Part shown: positions 1-10,100 of the stretch, in pieces
Position numbering within the stretch: the stretch's first letter is position 1
Layout of the letters: each line of letters begins with the position of its first letter
Assembly (NCBI RefSeq): GCF_014202275.1
Contig: NZ_JACHGF010000003.1
Span: 434,001 to 498,000 of the forward strand
DNA from: Rhabdobacter roseus
Lineage (GTDB): Bacteria; Bacteroidota; Bacteroidia; Cytophagales; Spirosomataceae
Reading direction: 5' to 3'
Length of the DNA stretch: 64,000 nucleotides
The notes under the pieces: generated by a model
What the model saw: the letters and a program-made list of their open reading frames with translations, nothing else
Database searches by the model: none
Told to the model about the DNA's origin: nothing
Position numbers and translations under genes: made by a program

Positions 1-840
1 ACGCGTTTCGTGTATCATTTTCAGGATTTACAGCTAGACGCCGCCATTCAGTTGGGGCTGTTGAAAAATACATTTTTGATCGCTCTGTTAAAAAAAGCGG
101 AGCGATTTTTGCTAAGAAAAGCCTATAGGGTAGCGAGTATTAGCGAGGGGATGAAAGAGCAGCTGTTTTATAAAGGAGTGGCCGAAGAGCGCTACCTAAT
201 GTTGGAAAACTGGGTGGATACAAGTTTTATCAAACCTTTAGCGCGTCACGAAACAGAAATGCTCCGAAGAGAATGGGGGCTGGAAGCCGAAGATCGAGTG
301 ATTCTGTATTCGGGAAATATGGGTGAAAAGCAAGGACTGGAGGTTGTTTTGGAGGCGGCGGCCCGGCTTCAAATGCATAGCAATTGGAAGTTTATACTGT
401 GTGGTGAAGGAGTAGCCAAACGGGCCCTCCTAGAAGCGACCCAAAAGGAAGGTCTTACCAATGTGTACTTCAAGACGCTGCTGCCTTACGAGCGGCTGGC
501 CGAGCTGCTGGCCCTGGGGGACGTTCACCTGGTACCTCAGAAGCGGGCCGCGGCCGATCTGGTACTCCCTTCGAAATTAACGGGGATTCTAGCCGCCGGT
601 GGGCTGGCGATTGTAGCTGCCGAAGAAGGTACGACGCTTTACCGCACCATCCACGACCACGCCCTGGCTCTGGTCGTGGAGCCGGAGAATGGGGAAGCGC
701 TCAGCAATGCCATTAAAACGGCCTTGTCCGAAACCCAGGAAACGCGAAAAAGAAACGCACTAACCTACGCTCAAAAAAAGCTCGACAAAAATGAAATATT
801 AGAAAATTTTGAGAAGTCTCTTTTGGCTACATTAACTTGA
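1..840 (+). CDS. glycosyltransferase family 4 (WcaI-like), 5' end outside window
   Basis: The reading frame is open from the first base, so the N-terminus lies outside the window; a GTG at position 10 is only the first possible internal start. The visible 279 codons cover the end of the acceptor domain and the whole donor-binding domain of a GT-B glycosyltransferase. Motifs include SGNMGEKQGLEVVLEAA, which opens the C-terminal Rossmann domain, and LPSKLTGILAAGG, the nucleotide-sugar binding loop. It resembles colanic-acid WcaI/WbuB-type transferases that extend lipid-linked exopolysaccharide units in the cytoplasm. The WcaJ-like initiating transferase and two Wzi-like proteins downstream support a capsule role. 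Sugar specificity cannot be read from sequence. Confidence 0.85.
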   Translation, partial: TRFVYHFQDLQLDAAIQLGLLKNTFLIALLKKAERFLLRKAYRVASISEGMKEQLFYKGVAEERYLMLENWVDTSFIKPLARHETEMLRREWGLEAEDRVILYSGNMGEKQGLEVVLEAAARLQMHSNWKFILCGEGVAKRALLEATQKEGLTNVYFKTLLPYERLAELLALGDVHLVPQKRAAADLVLPSKLTGILAAGGLAIVAAEEGTTLYRTIHDHALALVVEPENGEALSNAIKTALSETQETRKRNALTYAQKKLDKNEILENFEKSLLATLT

Positions 841-1072
841 AACTTTAACTTAAGAGATTGTACTTCACACCTATGTAGCCTTTAATGGAATAATAAAGTT
901 ACTTTTTTGAGTATGAAGAAGTTCTTGACCCAGGGAGTGCCGTTATTGACCTTTTAGTAAATTTTGAATTAAATTAAGGTCAGTTTCAAACAACTATGTA
1001 GGCTTTTTACTTTATCTTGTGCCAACGTTACAGAATTAGCTCATCTTTTAAATAATTCAACTAGCTATAAGG

Positions 1073-2455
1073 ATGCGGTATCGTTACTCAGAACTATTCC
1101 TGCCTTTTCAGCTTTTGGTTGACTCCTTACTGCTGAATATTGCTTTCTTTCTTGCCTACCTCATTCGATTCAGGACCCCCGAAGTACCGGCTCATGAGTA
1201 CGTAACACTGGCGCTGGTTTTCAACTTGGTATGGCTGTTTTTATTGCTGATCCTTAAGCCCTACCGCTACTCTCGGGTTACGTTTAACGCAGATAATCTA
1301 CTTACCAAGCTTACCGAAATCACCTTCTTGCACGCCAGTATCATCGCTTTGTTCTGGGTTATGGTGCAGGGGTACTACTATTCGCGCGGGCAGCTCCTGA
1401 TGGCCTACTGCTTCTTTTACTTGCTGGGTATCATTTGGCGGTTCGGAGCGTTGGTCTTCCTGAAACTGTACCGGGCCAGAGGGTATAATACCCGTAAGTT
1501 TATTGTGGTCGGCTACGGGGATTTATCGCAGTCGGTAACGGCCTTTTATGAAAATCACCCCGAATTGGGATACGAATTTTGCGGGTACTTTGGCGAGCGT
1601 GAGGGCAATTCGCTAGCAGTAGGAACGCGAGGTAGCTACGAACAGCTAGAATCTTTTATTCAGCAGAATCATATTGACTTTGTATACTGCTGCCAACCTT
1701 ACATAGAAAACAAAAGATTAAAATCCATCATTGAGCTATCGGAGCGAAATCACGTTCAGGTAAAGCTGGTGATGGATTTCCGGGGATTCTTGACCAACAA
1801 GGCTTCCATTGAATACCACGATTACCTGCCCGTTATTCAACTTTCTACCAAGCCTTTTTCGAACGTTCAGCAGGAGGTAGCCAAACGAATTTTTGACGTA
1901 ACCTTTTCCTCACTGACGCTTCTAATTGGATTCCCCATTTTCCTGTTCATTGCTTTTTTGGTTAAGGTTACTTCTTCGGGCCCGGTACTTTTTGTGCAGG
2001 AACGCTCGGGGCGGTGGGGAAAGCCTTTTCGGATTTATAAGTTTAGGAGCATGTACAACAACGCCGATAAACTAGCCCAGCAGCATTCGCAGGGCGACGA
2101 TGATCCTCGTATTACGCCGATCGGCCGTTTTTTACGCAAAACCCGTTTGGATGAAATCCCGCAGTTCTATAATGTTATTCGGGGTGATATGTCCATTGTA
2201 GGTCCGCGCCCATTGGTACGGTACGATGTCGATATGCTCATGCTGGCGGCCCCGAACGACTTCCGCAAAATTTTGACCGTGCGGCCGGGAATTACGTCCA
2301 TCGGGCAAATCGAGGTGGGCTATGCCGATAATCCTACTACCTCCGTAAAACGCTTACAGTATGACTTGGCCTACCTGGAGAACCCCAGCCTTCAGACAGA
2401 CCTCTGGCTGATTGCCCAGACGGTCCGGGTTATGGTGCAAGGAAAAGGAAGATAG
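1073..2455 (+). CDS. polyprenyl-phosphate sugar phosphotransferase (WcaJ-like)
   Basis: A 460-residue inner-membrane protein of the exopolysaccharide polyprenyl glycosylphosphotransferase family. These enzymes start repeat-unit synthesis by moving a sugar phosphate from a nucleotide sugar onto undecaprenyl phosphate. Several hydrophobic segments fill about residues 10-130. A CoA-binding-like Rossmann domain follows (IVVGYGDLSQSVTAF). The C-terminal sugar transferase domain starts near KRIFDVTFSSLTLLIGF and carries FRIYKFRSM, TRLDEIPQFYNVIRGDMS and IVGPRP, the family hallmarks. The length is normal. It lies 232 bp after the glycosyltransferase and 74 bp before the first Wzi gene, all on the plus strand. 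The sugar is not determinable. Confidence 0.93.
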   Translation: MRYRYSELFLPFQLLVDSLLLNIAFFLAYLIRFRTPEVPAHEYVTLALVFNLVWLFLLLILKPYRYSRVTFNADNLLTKLTEITFLHASIIALFWVMVQGYYYSRGQLLMAYCFFYLLGIIWRFGALVFLKLYRARGYNTRKFIVVGYGDLSQSVTAFYENHPELGYEFCGYFGEREGNSLAVGTRGSYEQLESFIQQNHIDFVYCCQPYIENKRLKSIIELSERNHVQVKLVMDFRGFLTNKASIEYHDYLPVIQLSTKPFSNVQQEVAKRIFDVTFSSLTLLIGFPIFLFIAFLVKVTSSGPVLFVQERSGRWGKPFRIYKFRSMYNNADKLAQQHSQGDDDPRITPIGRFLRKTRLDEIPQFYNVIRGDMSIVGPRPLVRYDVDMLMLAAPNDFRKILTVRPGITSIGQIEVGYADNPTTSVKRLQYDLAYLENPSLQTDLWLIAQTVRVMVQGKGR

Positions 2456-2529
2456 CTATCGGCTGGCATAGCCGGGCCAGGGGAGTCAGGCTGCCATAGC
2501 CAAGCTACCATTCAACGACCATTCATTAC

Positions 2530-4017
2530 ATGACCCGATTTCTTTTTTTCAGGGCTGGCTGTATATTTCTACTTTTCTTCCAAAAGGGCCAAGCTCAGGA
2601 AATCAGATCGGACAGCGCTGCGTTGCCGGAGCTACTGTATTCTGTTTCCGCAGGAACCGTGCTGGCTACTACTTCCCAAACCCCTTTCTGGCTACGCACC
2701 AATCAGTTTGGCGTCGTGCCGCTCCATTCCCCTGCCGCCCTTCTGGGTGGAAAAATCCAGGCAAACTACCCCACCAAATTCGGGAGCTGGGGGTACGGCG
2801 TCGATGCCAATGCATTGCTGGGCCAACGACAGCAACTGGTTGTACCGGAAGCCTACGTAAAAATGCAGGCCTGGAAGATAGAGCTTTGGGGGGGGCGTCA
2901 AAGGCAACTAGTGGGATGGGTGGGCGATTCTACGCTAACCAGTGGCTCCTACATCGAATCGGGCAATGCGGTACCAATGCCCCGAGTTCAGATCGGCTTT
3001 CCAGAATACGTGCCTCTCTTTAAAGGGCTGATTTCGTTTAAAGGCTTTCTGGCCCACGGCTGGTTTGATGCCAACCCGGTGGTAAAGAATCATTACCTAC
3101 ACCAAAAAACGCTCTATGTTCGGATAGGGAAACCAACCTGGCCCGTAAGGCTATACGGAGGGGGGAACCATAACGTGCAGTGGGGCGGCAAAGTACTGAT
3201 CCGAAACCAGTACACGGTACGTGACGAACTACCTCAGGACTGGATCGACTATTGGTATGTGATCACTGGTAAGCGTATTCCTACCTTTGGCTTTGTAGAT
3301 CCCGACAAGTACGATGCCATTGACCGCGGAAACCGGATTGGCAACCACCTTGGCTCGCTGGATATAGGCATGGATATTCGGCTCCGCCAGGGTACCCTCC
3401 GCTTGTATAGGCAAAGCGTGTATGACGACGGCTCGCTCTTTTACCTGGCCAACATTGTAGATGGCCTTCACGGCCTGGCCTGGACTTCCCAGGCGGAAAA
3501 GCCGGGTTTCTTTGTAAAAAATATTTTGCTGGAATACCTCCACACCGTCAGCCAGGGCGGATCCAGTTTTTCTCTGGACGGTGGCCCACGGGGGCAGGAC
3601 AACTACTTCAATCACGCCCAGTACTACGGCTGGGTATACAAAGGCAATACCATAGGTACCCCTTTTATTCCCCCTACGTCCCAGACTCAGGACGGGCTTC
3701 CCGACTCAGGTACCTTGAATTTCTCCAATAATACCCGCGTTAGGCTGTGGCACCTGGGTATTTCGGGGGGAATCTCCTGGATAAGCTACGTGCTAAAATT
3801 GTCTTATTCACAGAATCTGGGTACCTACGGTAGACCTTTCCCACCCCAAACCAACCAATTTTCGTCGTTGCTACGTCTCACTTTTCCGTTTAATACTTCC
3901 CGATTAGGATCTTTAGAAGGAAATATCAGCTTAGCCTCTGACGTTGGCAGTCTGTACAGGCCGTCAACCGCTATTCAATTGGGAATTAAAAAATCTGGAT
4001 GGTTTACAAATAAATGA
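2530..4017 (+). CDS. capsule assembly Wzi family protein (copy 1)
   Basis: A 495-residue exported protein with an N-terminal signal peptide (hydrophobic GCIFLLFF, then GQAQ). The body is rich in aromatic and alternating residues, as expected of an outer-membrane beta-barrel. Conserved stretches are TPFWLRTNQFGVVP, ELWGGRQRQLVG, LYGGGNHNVQWGG and RGQDNYFNHAQYYGW. Wzi proteins bind or organise capsular polysaccharide at the outer membrane; in Bacteroidota the family is often encoded at the end of polysaccharide loci. It is followed after 65 bp by a clear paralogue. Assignment to the family is firm, but capsule attachment as the exact function is inferred from distant homologues. Confidence 0.88.
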   Translation: MTRFLFFRAGCIFLLFFQKGQAQEIRSDSAALPELLYSVSAGTVLATTSQTPFWLRTNQFGVVPLHSPAALLGGKIQANYPTKFGSWGYGVDANALLGQRQQLVVPEAYVKMQAWKIELWGGRQRQLVGWVGDSTLTSGSYIESGNAVPMPRVQIGFPEYVPLFKGLISFKGFLAHGWFDANPVVKNHYLHQKTLYVRIGKPTWPVRLYGGGNHNVQWGGKVLIRNQYTVRDELPQDWIDYWYVITGKRIPTFGFVDPDKYDAIDRGNRIGNHLGSLDIGMDIRLRQGTLRLYRQSVYDDGSLFYLANIVDGLHGLAWTSQAEKPGFFVKNILLEYLHTVSQGGSSFSLDGGPRGQDNYFNHAQYYGWVYKGNTIGTPFIPPTSQTQDGLPDSGTLNFSNNTRVRLWHLGISGGISWISYVLKLSYSQNLGTYGRPFPPQTNQFSSLLRLTFPFNTSRLGSLEGNISLASDVGSLYRPSTAIQLGIKKSGWFTNK

Positions 4018-4082
4018 TTAATCTTACATTTGGCTGAGTCATTCTAAGCATCTGGTAAGAGATATTCTGAACTACCCCATTA

Positions 4083-5582
4083 ATGAATAAATGTGTTATC
4101 TTGCTGTGTTTCCTTTTATTTTCTGAAACGCCCTTCGTAAAGGCTCAGCCTGAATCCCATTCACCCCATCCTGATAGCCTGCGTTCCTGGGCCGAGCTCT
4201 CTACCTTCCTGGCTACCGATTCCTGGGTACCCTTCTGGCTTCATACCAACCAGTTTGGAATAGTTCCGAAACAGGGCTCGACTCTACAGGCTCGGGTAGG
4301 ATGGGAACAACAATGGCGGATTTCCGGAAATGCGTCCTCTAAGCACAGCTGGACGGCCGGAGGTGGCTTAGAAGTAGTAGGGAATCTTAACCCTAATTCT
4401 CATCTATTGCTCCCCCAGGCGTACGGCTCGGTGCAGTATGGCCCTTGGGAACTGTATGTAGGGCGCCGAAAACAGTGGGTAGGACTTGCTGACTCGACGT
4501 TAAGTACGGGCTCCTATTCATGGTCGGGCAACGCTCTGCCCCTCCCGCGTGTTCAAGTTGGCGTAACTCGCTTCACCCCCGTACCTTTTACCCGTCAATG
4601 GGTGGCTTTCAAAGGCTTCTACGCCGACGGCTGGTTTGAAAACAACAGGCCGGTTACCAGCGAACTTAAGCTTCATCAAAAAGCCCTCTACATACGCTTA
4701 GGTAAGCCCACCGGGAAGCTGAAACTATACGGAGGATTAAACCATCAGGTACAATGGGGGGGCAGATCGCCCTACCTAACCGACGGAAATGAGCAAATGC
4801 CAAAAGGATTGAATAACTACGTTCGCGTGATTACAGCTGCACTATCCAGAGGGCGGCTGGATAGCACCGCCAGTGACTTCGACCAGGAAAACCGGGTGGG
4901 TAACCACCTGGGTTCGGTGGACTTAGCCATTGAAATAGATGGCTATGATGCCAACTGGTTTTTGTACCGTCAAAGCTTGTATGAAGACGGATCTCTTTAT
5001 TACTTAACCAATATCGCTGATGGCCTGAATGGCCTTCGAATCAGGCGTAAGAATAATTTTGGAGCAGCCTTTTCAATCCGGGAAATTGTCTTTGAAGGCC
5101 TCTACACCAAAAGCCAGGGTGGTGCCGACTTTATTATTACTAAGGATAAAAAACGCGGACGGGACAACTACTTCAATAACGCTCAGGTGCGCGACGGCTG
5201 GTCGTACCTTGACCGTGGCATTGGTACCCCCTTTATCCCTCCTACTTCCGATACCCGCTGGCGCTGGCCCAACTACGGCGATGCCTTTACGAGCAATAAC
5301 CGCGTGTGGGTATTTCATTTGGGGGTGAGGGGTACTTTGCTACAAAAAATAGAATGGAGTACCAAGCTTTCCTATTCCAGCAACGGAGGTACATATGATC
5401 TAGCTTTTGACCCTCCTGAGGTATATCAATTCTCCGGCATCCTGAACCTGCAATCCAAAGTCAACTGGCTGGGTGGCGGCGCGACGGTATTCGGCTCCCT
5501 GGCCGCCGACGTCGGCGATTTGTATCCGGTCTCTTATGGGGTACGGCTGGGGCTGCGCAAAGACGGGCTGCTGGGACAGTAA
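4083..5582 (+). CDS. capsule assembly Wzi family protein (copy 2)
   Basis: A 499-residue paralogue of the preceding gene with its own signal peptide (CVILLCFLLF, cleavage near VKAQ). It shares the family blocks VPFWLHTNQFGIVP, YVGRRKQWVGLADSTLS, LYGGLNHQVQWGG and RGRDNYFNNAQ. The two proteins align along their whole length but differ at many positions, so this is an old tandem duplication rather than a recent copy. It is probably co-transcribed with copy 1. The stop codon falls inside a TAAAGTAC/GTACTTTA inverted repeat shared with the convergent HIT gene. Confidence 0.88.
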   Translation: MNKCVILLCFLLFSETPFVKAQPESHSPHPDSLRSWAELSTFLATDSWVPFWLHTNQFGIVPKQGSTLQARVGWEQQWRISGNASSKHSWTAGGGLEVVGNLNPNSHLLLPQAYGSVQYGPWELYVGRRKQWVGLADSTLSTGSYSWSGNALPLPRVQVGVTRFTPVPFTRQWVAFKGFYADGWFENNRPVTSELKLHQKALYIRLGKPTGKLKLYGGLNHQVQWGGRSPYLTDGNEQMPKGLNNYVRVITAALSRGRLDSTASDFDQENRVGNHLGSVDLAIEIDGYDANWFLYRQSLYEDGSLYYLTNIADGLNGLRIRRKNNFGAAFSIREIVFEGLYTKSQGGADFIITKDKKRGRDNYFNNAQVRDGWSYLDRGIGTPFIPPTSDTRWRWPNYGDAFTSNNRVWVFHLGVRGTLLQKIEWSTKLSYSSNGGTYDLAFDPPEVYQFSGILNLQSKVNWLGGGATVFGSLAADVGDLYPVSYGVRLGLRKDGLLGQ

Positions 5583-5605
5583 AGTACCCCCCGGCAAGTA
5601 CTTTA
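5580..5605. terminator. putative bidirectional terminator built on TAAAGTAC/GTACTTTA
   Basis: An 8-bp perfect stem (TAAAGTAC 5580-5587, GTACTTTA 5598-5605) around a 10-nt loop, lying between the convergent wzi2 and HIT genes. No long T-run follows, so termination strength is uncertain. It is one of several convergent junctions in the window whose stem uses the AAGTACC-type motif. Confidence 0.4.
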
Positions 5606-5620
5606 CGCGGGAAATCCTAC

Positions 5621-6010
5621 TTAAAGCTCAGCCCGGATGCGAGCGGCGGTATCGGCCAGTTCGTCCGCAGAGAGCTTGAGTTTCTTTGAAAAATCCATGT
5701 CGGCCATGCTGTTGAGCGGAATCAGATGCACGTGGGCGTGGGGTACTTCCAGGCCAATGACGCTGACGCCGATCCGCTGGCAGGGCACGGCCCGCTGAAG
5801 AGCCGGGGCCAGCTGCCGCGCAAACTGCATCAGACCGGTGTACAGTGCTTCGTCCATGTCAAAGAGGTAGTCGATTTCCTGCTTGGGGATTACCAGCGTG
5901 TGGCCCGGCGCGACGGGAAATACGTCCAGAAAAGCCAGGTACTGGTCGGTCTCGGCAATTTTATGGGCGGGGATCTCGCCCGCTACAATCTTGGAGAATA
6001 GGGAAGCCAT
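5621..6010 (-). CDS. HIT family nucleotide hydrolase/transferase
   Basis: A 129-residue histidine-triad protein, the usual length for the family. It carries the signature HAHVHLIPL near residues 91-99 and the upstream block FLDVFPVAPGHTLVIPK. HIT proteins hydrolyse nucleoside phosphoramidates and related dinucleotides in the cytosol using the central histidines. The gene is monocistronic and converges on the second Wzi gene, with a 38-bp gap. The physiological substrate cannot be stated. Confidence 0.92.
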   Translation of the reverse strand: MASLFSKIVAGEIPAHKIAETDQYLAFLDVFPVAPGHTLVIPKQEIDYLFDMDEALYTGLMQFARQLAPALQRAVPCQRIGVSVIGLEVPHAHVHLIPLNSMADMDFSKKLKLSADELADTAARIRAEL

Positions 6011-6247
6011 GCGTGAAAAGGTGGATTAAAGTAAAAAATGCTGACGCCCCAAAGGTACGCAGGCCCGCTATAATCGGAAAGCAAAGTACCCCTTTTCGCA
6101 GCCCGTCTACCCGGTACTGCTCTGGTATTCATTTCCGCTTCTCCCCTCTCATAAAATAAATCTTTTCTTCCTTCGTATGGTGAAGTATAGTACCTTCGCT
6201 GCTTTATGAAGTATTCACTAGTACCAAACTTGTTTTAACCAAAACCT

Positions 6248-6946
6248 ATGAAATCAATTACCTGGAGCGTAGCTCTGCTGCTCACCCTGGCGTTGGCCGC
6301 TTTTGTACAGCCCGATTCGGAAATCAATAAAAAAGGCAAATGGGTGAAGCTCTTTGACGGCAAAACGTTGAACGGCTGGAAGAAATGGAAGGGCGGCGAG
6401 ATCACCAAATGGAAGGTGGAAGACGGCGCGATGGTCCTGGCCGAAAAGGGCGGTGGCGACCTGCTGACCGAAGGCCAGTACGGTGATTTTGAGCTGGAAC
6501 TGGAATGGAAGATCAGCGAGGGCGGCAACAGCGGCGTGATGTACCACGTGCAGGAAGGCCAAAAGTACTGCTGCCCCTACTCTACCGGACCGGAGATTCA
6601 GGTCCTCGACGACGCCAAGCACCCGGATTCCTTCAAGGGTGCCGACGGAAACCACAAGGCCGGCTCGCTCTATGACCTGCTGCCGCCCAACGACCTCACC
6701 GTGGTAAAACCCGCCGGACAGTGGAACAAAATGCGGCTGGTGATCAAGAAAGGAAAAGGCGAAAGCTGGCTCAATGGCAAGAAGGTGGTTGACTTCCCCA
6801 CCAAAGGCCCCGAATGGGACGCCATGGTGGCCAAGAGTAAATTCAAAGGCTGGGATGGCTTCGCGGCCTTCGACAAAGGCCACATTGCCCTGCAAGACCA
6901 CGGCGACAAAGTGTGGTTCCGCAACATCCGCATCCGCGAGCTATAA
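6248..6946 (+). CDS. DUF1080 (3-keto-disaccharide hydrolase domain) secreted protein
   Basis: A 232-residue exported protein with a signal peptide (SVALLLTLALAAFVQP). The DUF1080 concanavalin-like fold starts at WVKLFDGKTLNGWKKW and contains GGDLLTEGQYGDFELELEWKI-type strands, the cysteine-containing YCCPYSTGPEIQVLDD segment and the ending KVWFRNIRIREL. The family is common in Bacteroidota and Planctomycetota carbohydrate clusters, and some members hydrolyse 3-keto-glycosides. It stands alone here, and a paralogue lies at 21152-21895. A strong stem-loop terminator at 7028-7078 follows. Confidence 0.88.
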   Translation: MKSITWSVALLLTLALAAFVQPDSEINKKGKWVKLFDGKTLNGWKKWKGGEITKWKVEDGAMVLAEKGGGDLLTEGQYGDFELELEWKISEGGNSGVMYHVQEGQKYCCPYSTGPEIQVLDDAKHPDSFKGADGNHKAGSLYDLLPPNDLTVVKPAGQWNKMRLVIKKGKGESWLNGKKVVDFPTKGPEWDAMVAKSKFKGWDGFAAFDKGHIALQDHGDKVWFRNIRIREL

Positions 6947-7027
6947 TTTTAGCAGAGGGCTTGGGGCAGAGGATAGTTTCTAGTTTACTGATAAAGTACC
7001 CCTCGCGAGCCGCTCCTCCCACCCATT

Positions 7028-7078
7028 AAGTACCTCAAAGTACCTTTTTTAGGAGGTACTTTGAGGTACTTTTTTTTT
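7028..7078. terminator. bidirectional terminator made of tandem AAGTACC-type motifs
   Basis: A perfect 18-bp stem: AAGTACCTCAAAGTACCT (7028-7045) pairs with 7054-7071 around an 8-nt loop, followed on the plus strand by a T-run (7072-7078). It separates the convergent DUF1080 gene (+) and helicase gene (-). Each arm holds two copies of the AAGTACC/GGTACTT heptamer. Confidence 0.8.
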
Positions 7079-7107
7079 CTAAAATACCACACCCCATGCC
7101 CCCAACC

Positions 7108-10100
7108 CTATGCCCCCTGCCCAGCCTGCCCCCGCCAGTACTCCCGGCTGTATACGCGCCGGAAGGGCCAGTGCTTTTGCCGGAGCAAGAGGGGCAGGTA
7201 GGCGTGGGGCTCCTTGGGCGAGGTACTTTGGTGGTAGAGGTCGTCGTCGGTCAGGATGAGGCCTTCGTAAGTACTTTCGGACCGGACGGTGAGGTCGGCG
7301 AAGGGTAGTTCCTGGTGGTAATCGGGGTGCTGGCTAGCCAGGCGGGCCTTCAGCAGCCAGTCGGTGCGGTAGGTACGGGTAGCAGCGGGCTGGGCACGGT
7401 ACCGCCCTTCCGACACGTCCAGGGCGTACTGCAGGTAGGCTTTAAGTACCTTGGGGCCTTCGTTGGCGGTGTGGTCGGTTTGGAGCTGGGCGGGCCACAG
7501 GCTCGTGACCACATAGATCCGCTCGCGGGCGCGGGTCACGGCCACGTTGAGGCGGTTTTCGCCCCCGGCGGTATTCAGGGTTCCAAACTGCATCACCAGC
7601 CGTCCCTGGGCATCCGGCGCGTAGCCTATTGAGAAAATAATGACGTCGCGCTCGTCGCCCTGCACGTTTTCGATGTTTTTTACAAAAAGATCCGGCGCCG
7701 TCGTGGAGGTACCTTCCAGGAGCTCCTGGATCAACTGCTGCTGGGGAAAGTTGAACGTCACCACGCCCACGCTCAGCGCCTGGGTACTTAGCTCCCGTAC
7801 CAGCTCCACCACCCGCTCGGCCTCCGCCCGGTTGGTATTTTGCTCCCAAAGGCCCGCCACGTGAAGGTACCTGATGCCCGGCTCGGCGTCGTTGACGTGC
7901 CGGAAGTCGGGCAGCAGGCGGAGGGTACTTTTGTAAAAATGGTGGTTGGAAAAATCAATCAGATCCAGCGAGCGGCTGCGGTAGTGGCCCGTGAGCTGAA
8001 AAGGTTCCAGCGACTGCGCCGCCAGGCCCAGCAGCGAGTCTACCTCCAGCGCCACGGTACTTTCTTCCTCAGGTACCTCCTCAAACCGCACCCGGTACAG
8101 ATCGCTCGGGGGTAGTTGTTTGCTGTCGCCGGTAATCACCACCTGCCGGGCCCGGTAGGCCGCGGGCAGGCCGTACTCGGCGTAGCACTGCGAGGCTTCG
8201 TCGAAAATCACCAGGTCAAAAAGCCCCGGCTCCATCGGGAACAGCGCCGACACCGCTTCGGGCGAGGCCATCCAGCAAGGTACCAGCCGAAATACCTCTT
8301 CGGCGTGCTCGTGCAGCAGCTTCCGTACGGGCCAAATCTTGCGCTTTTTCGTAACCTGGTGCAGTACTTCGCGGTAAGTAACGCGGTGGCCGAGGCGGTT
8401 GGTCTCTACGTTTTGGTACATGGCCTCGCGGAGCTTCATGAGCGCAATATCCCGGCTCAGGGCCTGCTTCCGCCCGATGCTCGTTTGCAAGGCTTCCTCC
8501 CACTGCTGCATCCGGAGCGACGATACCGCCCGTAATACGGGGTACTTTTCTTCAATATGCTCAATCCAGGCCAGCCGCAGGCTGTTGTCAAAAAGCCTAA
8601 GTACGTCTTCTGCCAGCGGATTTTCCGGTAAGGTACCTGCGTCCAGCAGTTGTCGGATCACGGCTTGCTCGGTAGCATTCATCTGTTCCCAGAGCCGGTC
8701 CATTTCTACCAGTGAATCAAACTCTTCGCGCAGGGCGTCGTGCAGTCGGGCCGCGTAGGCATCCGGCTCGGCAAAGAGTTGGTGCAGCTGCTCGGGCAGC
8801 AGGTAGGTACTTAAAGTACCCAGCGGCTCCTCCCAGGCGTCGAGCCAGCGCAGCAGTGCCGTGAGTTTTTCTTTCAATTCCGCCAAACCTGTAGCCCCTA
8901 GCGCCAAGGTACCCCATACCGCGCGCCAGGGTGCCCAGTCGGCCCGCAGGGCGGCGTCGGCGGCTTTTTCGCTGGTTTGGAAAAAGTGCAGGTACCTCTC
9001 GGCAAAATCGGCCGTGGCATCCAAGTACCCCGGCTCAAAGCCCAACAGTGGGTTTTGCAGCCAGCTTTCCAGCTCCAGCCGGTTGCGGAGTTTTACGTCG
9101 AGGCGTTGCAGGTCGGGCAGCTGGGTACTTAGGCGGTTTCGGTGGGCAGTTTGCTTCACGGCCGCGCTATTTTCTCCGAACAAATCCCACCATTTGCCGG
9201 TAGCCCAGGCGGCTTTGGCGTCGAGGGCTTTGGCCAGCCAGCCCCGAAAAGTACCCAGCTCCGAAGCCGCCAAGGTACCTTCCAACCCGCCTTCGGCCAG
9301 GTTTCCGGCCAGGGCCTCGCCTACCTGCCGCACAAACGCCAGCCGCTCGGCGGCCTGCGTCGGGGCCGACAGGTACTTTTGAAAAAGCCGGAAGGTACTT
9401 TCGTCGGTCAGCAAAGCCAGCAGATCCGTCAGGCGCTCGCGGCTCTCGGGGCGGTTGGCCGTGAGTGGAGCGTCAAAGGGTACTTGGGTGGTGGTTTCAA
9501 ATTGCTCTTTTTGGCTTTTTATCAACGCAGGCCAGGCGGTAAGTACCTGCCCTAGCGTGCGCAGGTCGGCCAGACTGTAGGCCGCAAAGCTGCGGCGCGC
9601 TTGCCAGGGGTGCGCCGCCGTGAGCCGCAGGGCGTACGACGCGTAGGTACCCAGCCGCTGCCTAAAGTCGTGCCCCTCGCGCAGCGGAAAGGCCCGGTAG
9701 GTACCTTGCAGGTCCAGGTGCGGCTGGCTGGGGTTGCTGGTGAGGTAGAGCTCCTTCACCGACAGCCCGCAGTCCGTTTCGTCGAAGAGCGCCCGGCGGA
9801 AGTCGTCCAGCTCGGCCACGAGGCGGTCGATCTGCCGACTTTCCTGCGTAAACTCCCGCTCCAGCACCACGGCGTCCAGGCTGTAATTTTGCTGCCGGTA
9901 GGCATCAACCTGCTCCACCTGCGTGGCCAGCTGCCGGTAGAGCCCGGCGCGGTCGTTCTGAAAATCGTGGATCAAGGCCGCAAATGGTCCCAGTCCCAGC
10001 GTTTGCAGGCGTTGATACACCACGTCCAGGGCGGCGCGTTTTTGGCACACCAAAAGTACCCTCTTGCCCTGCGCGGCCATGTCGGCCATGAGGTTGCAGA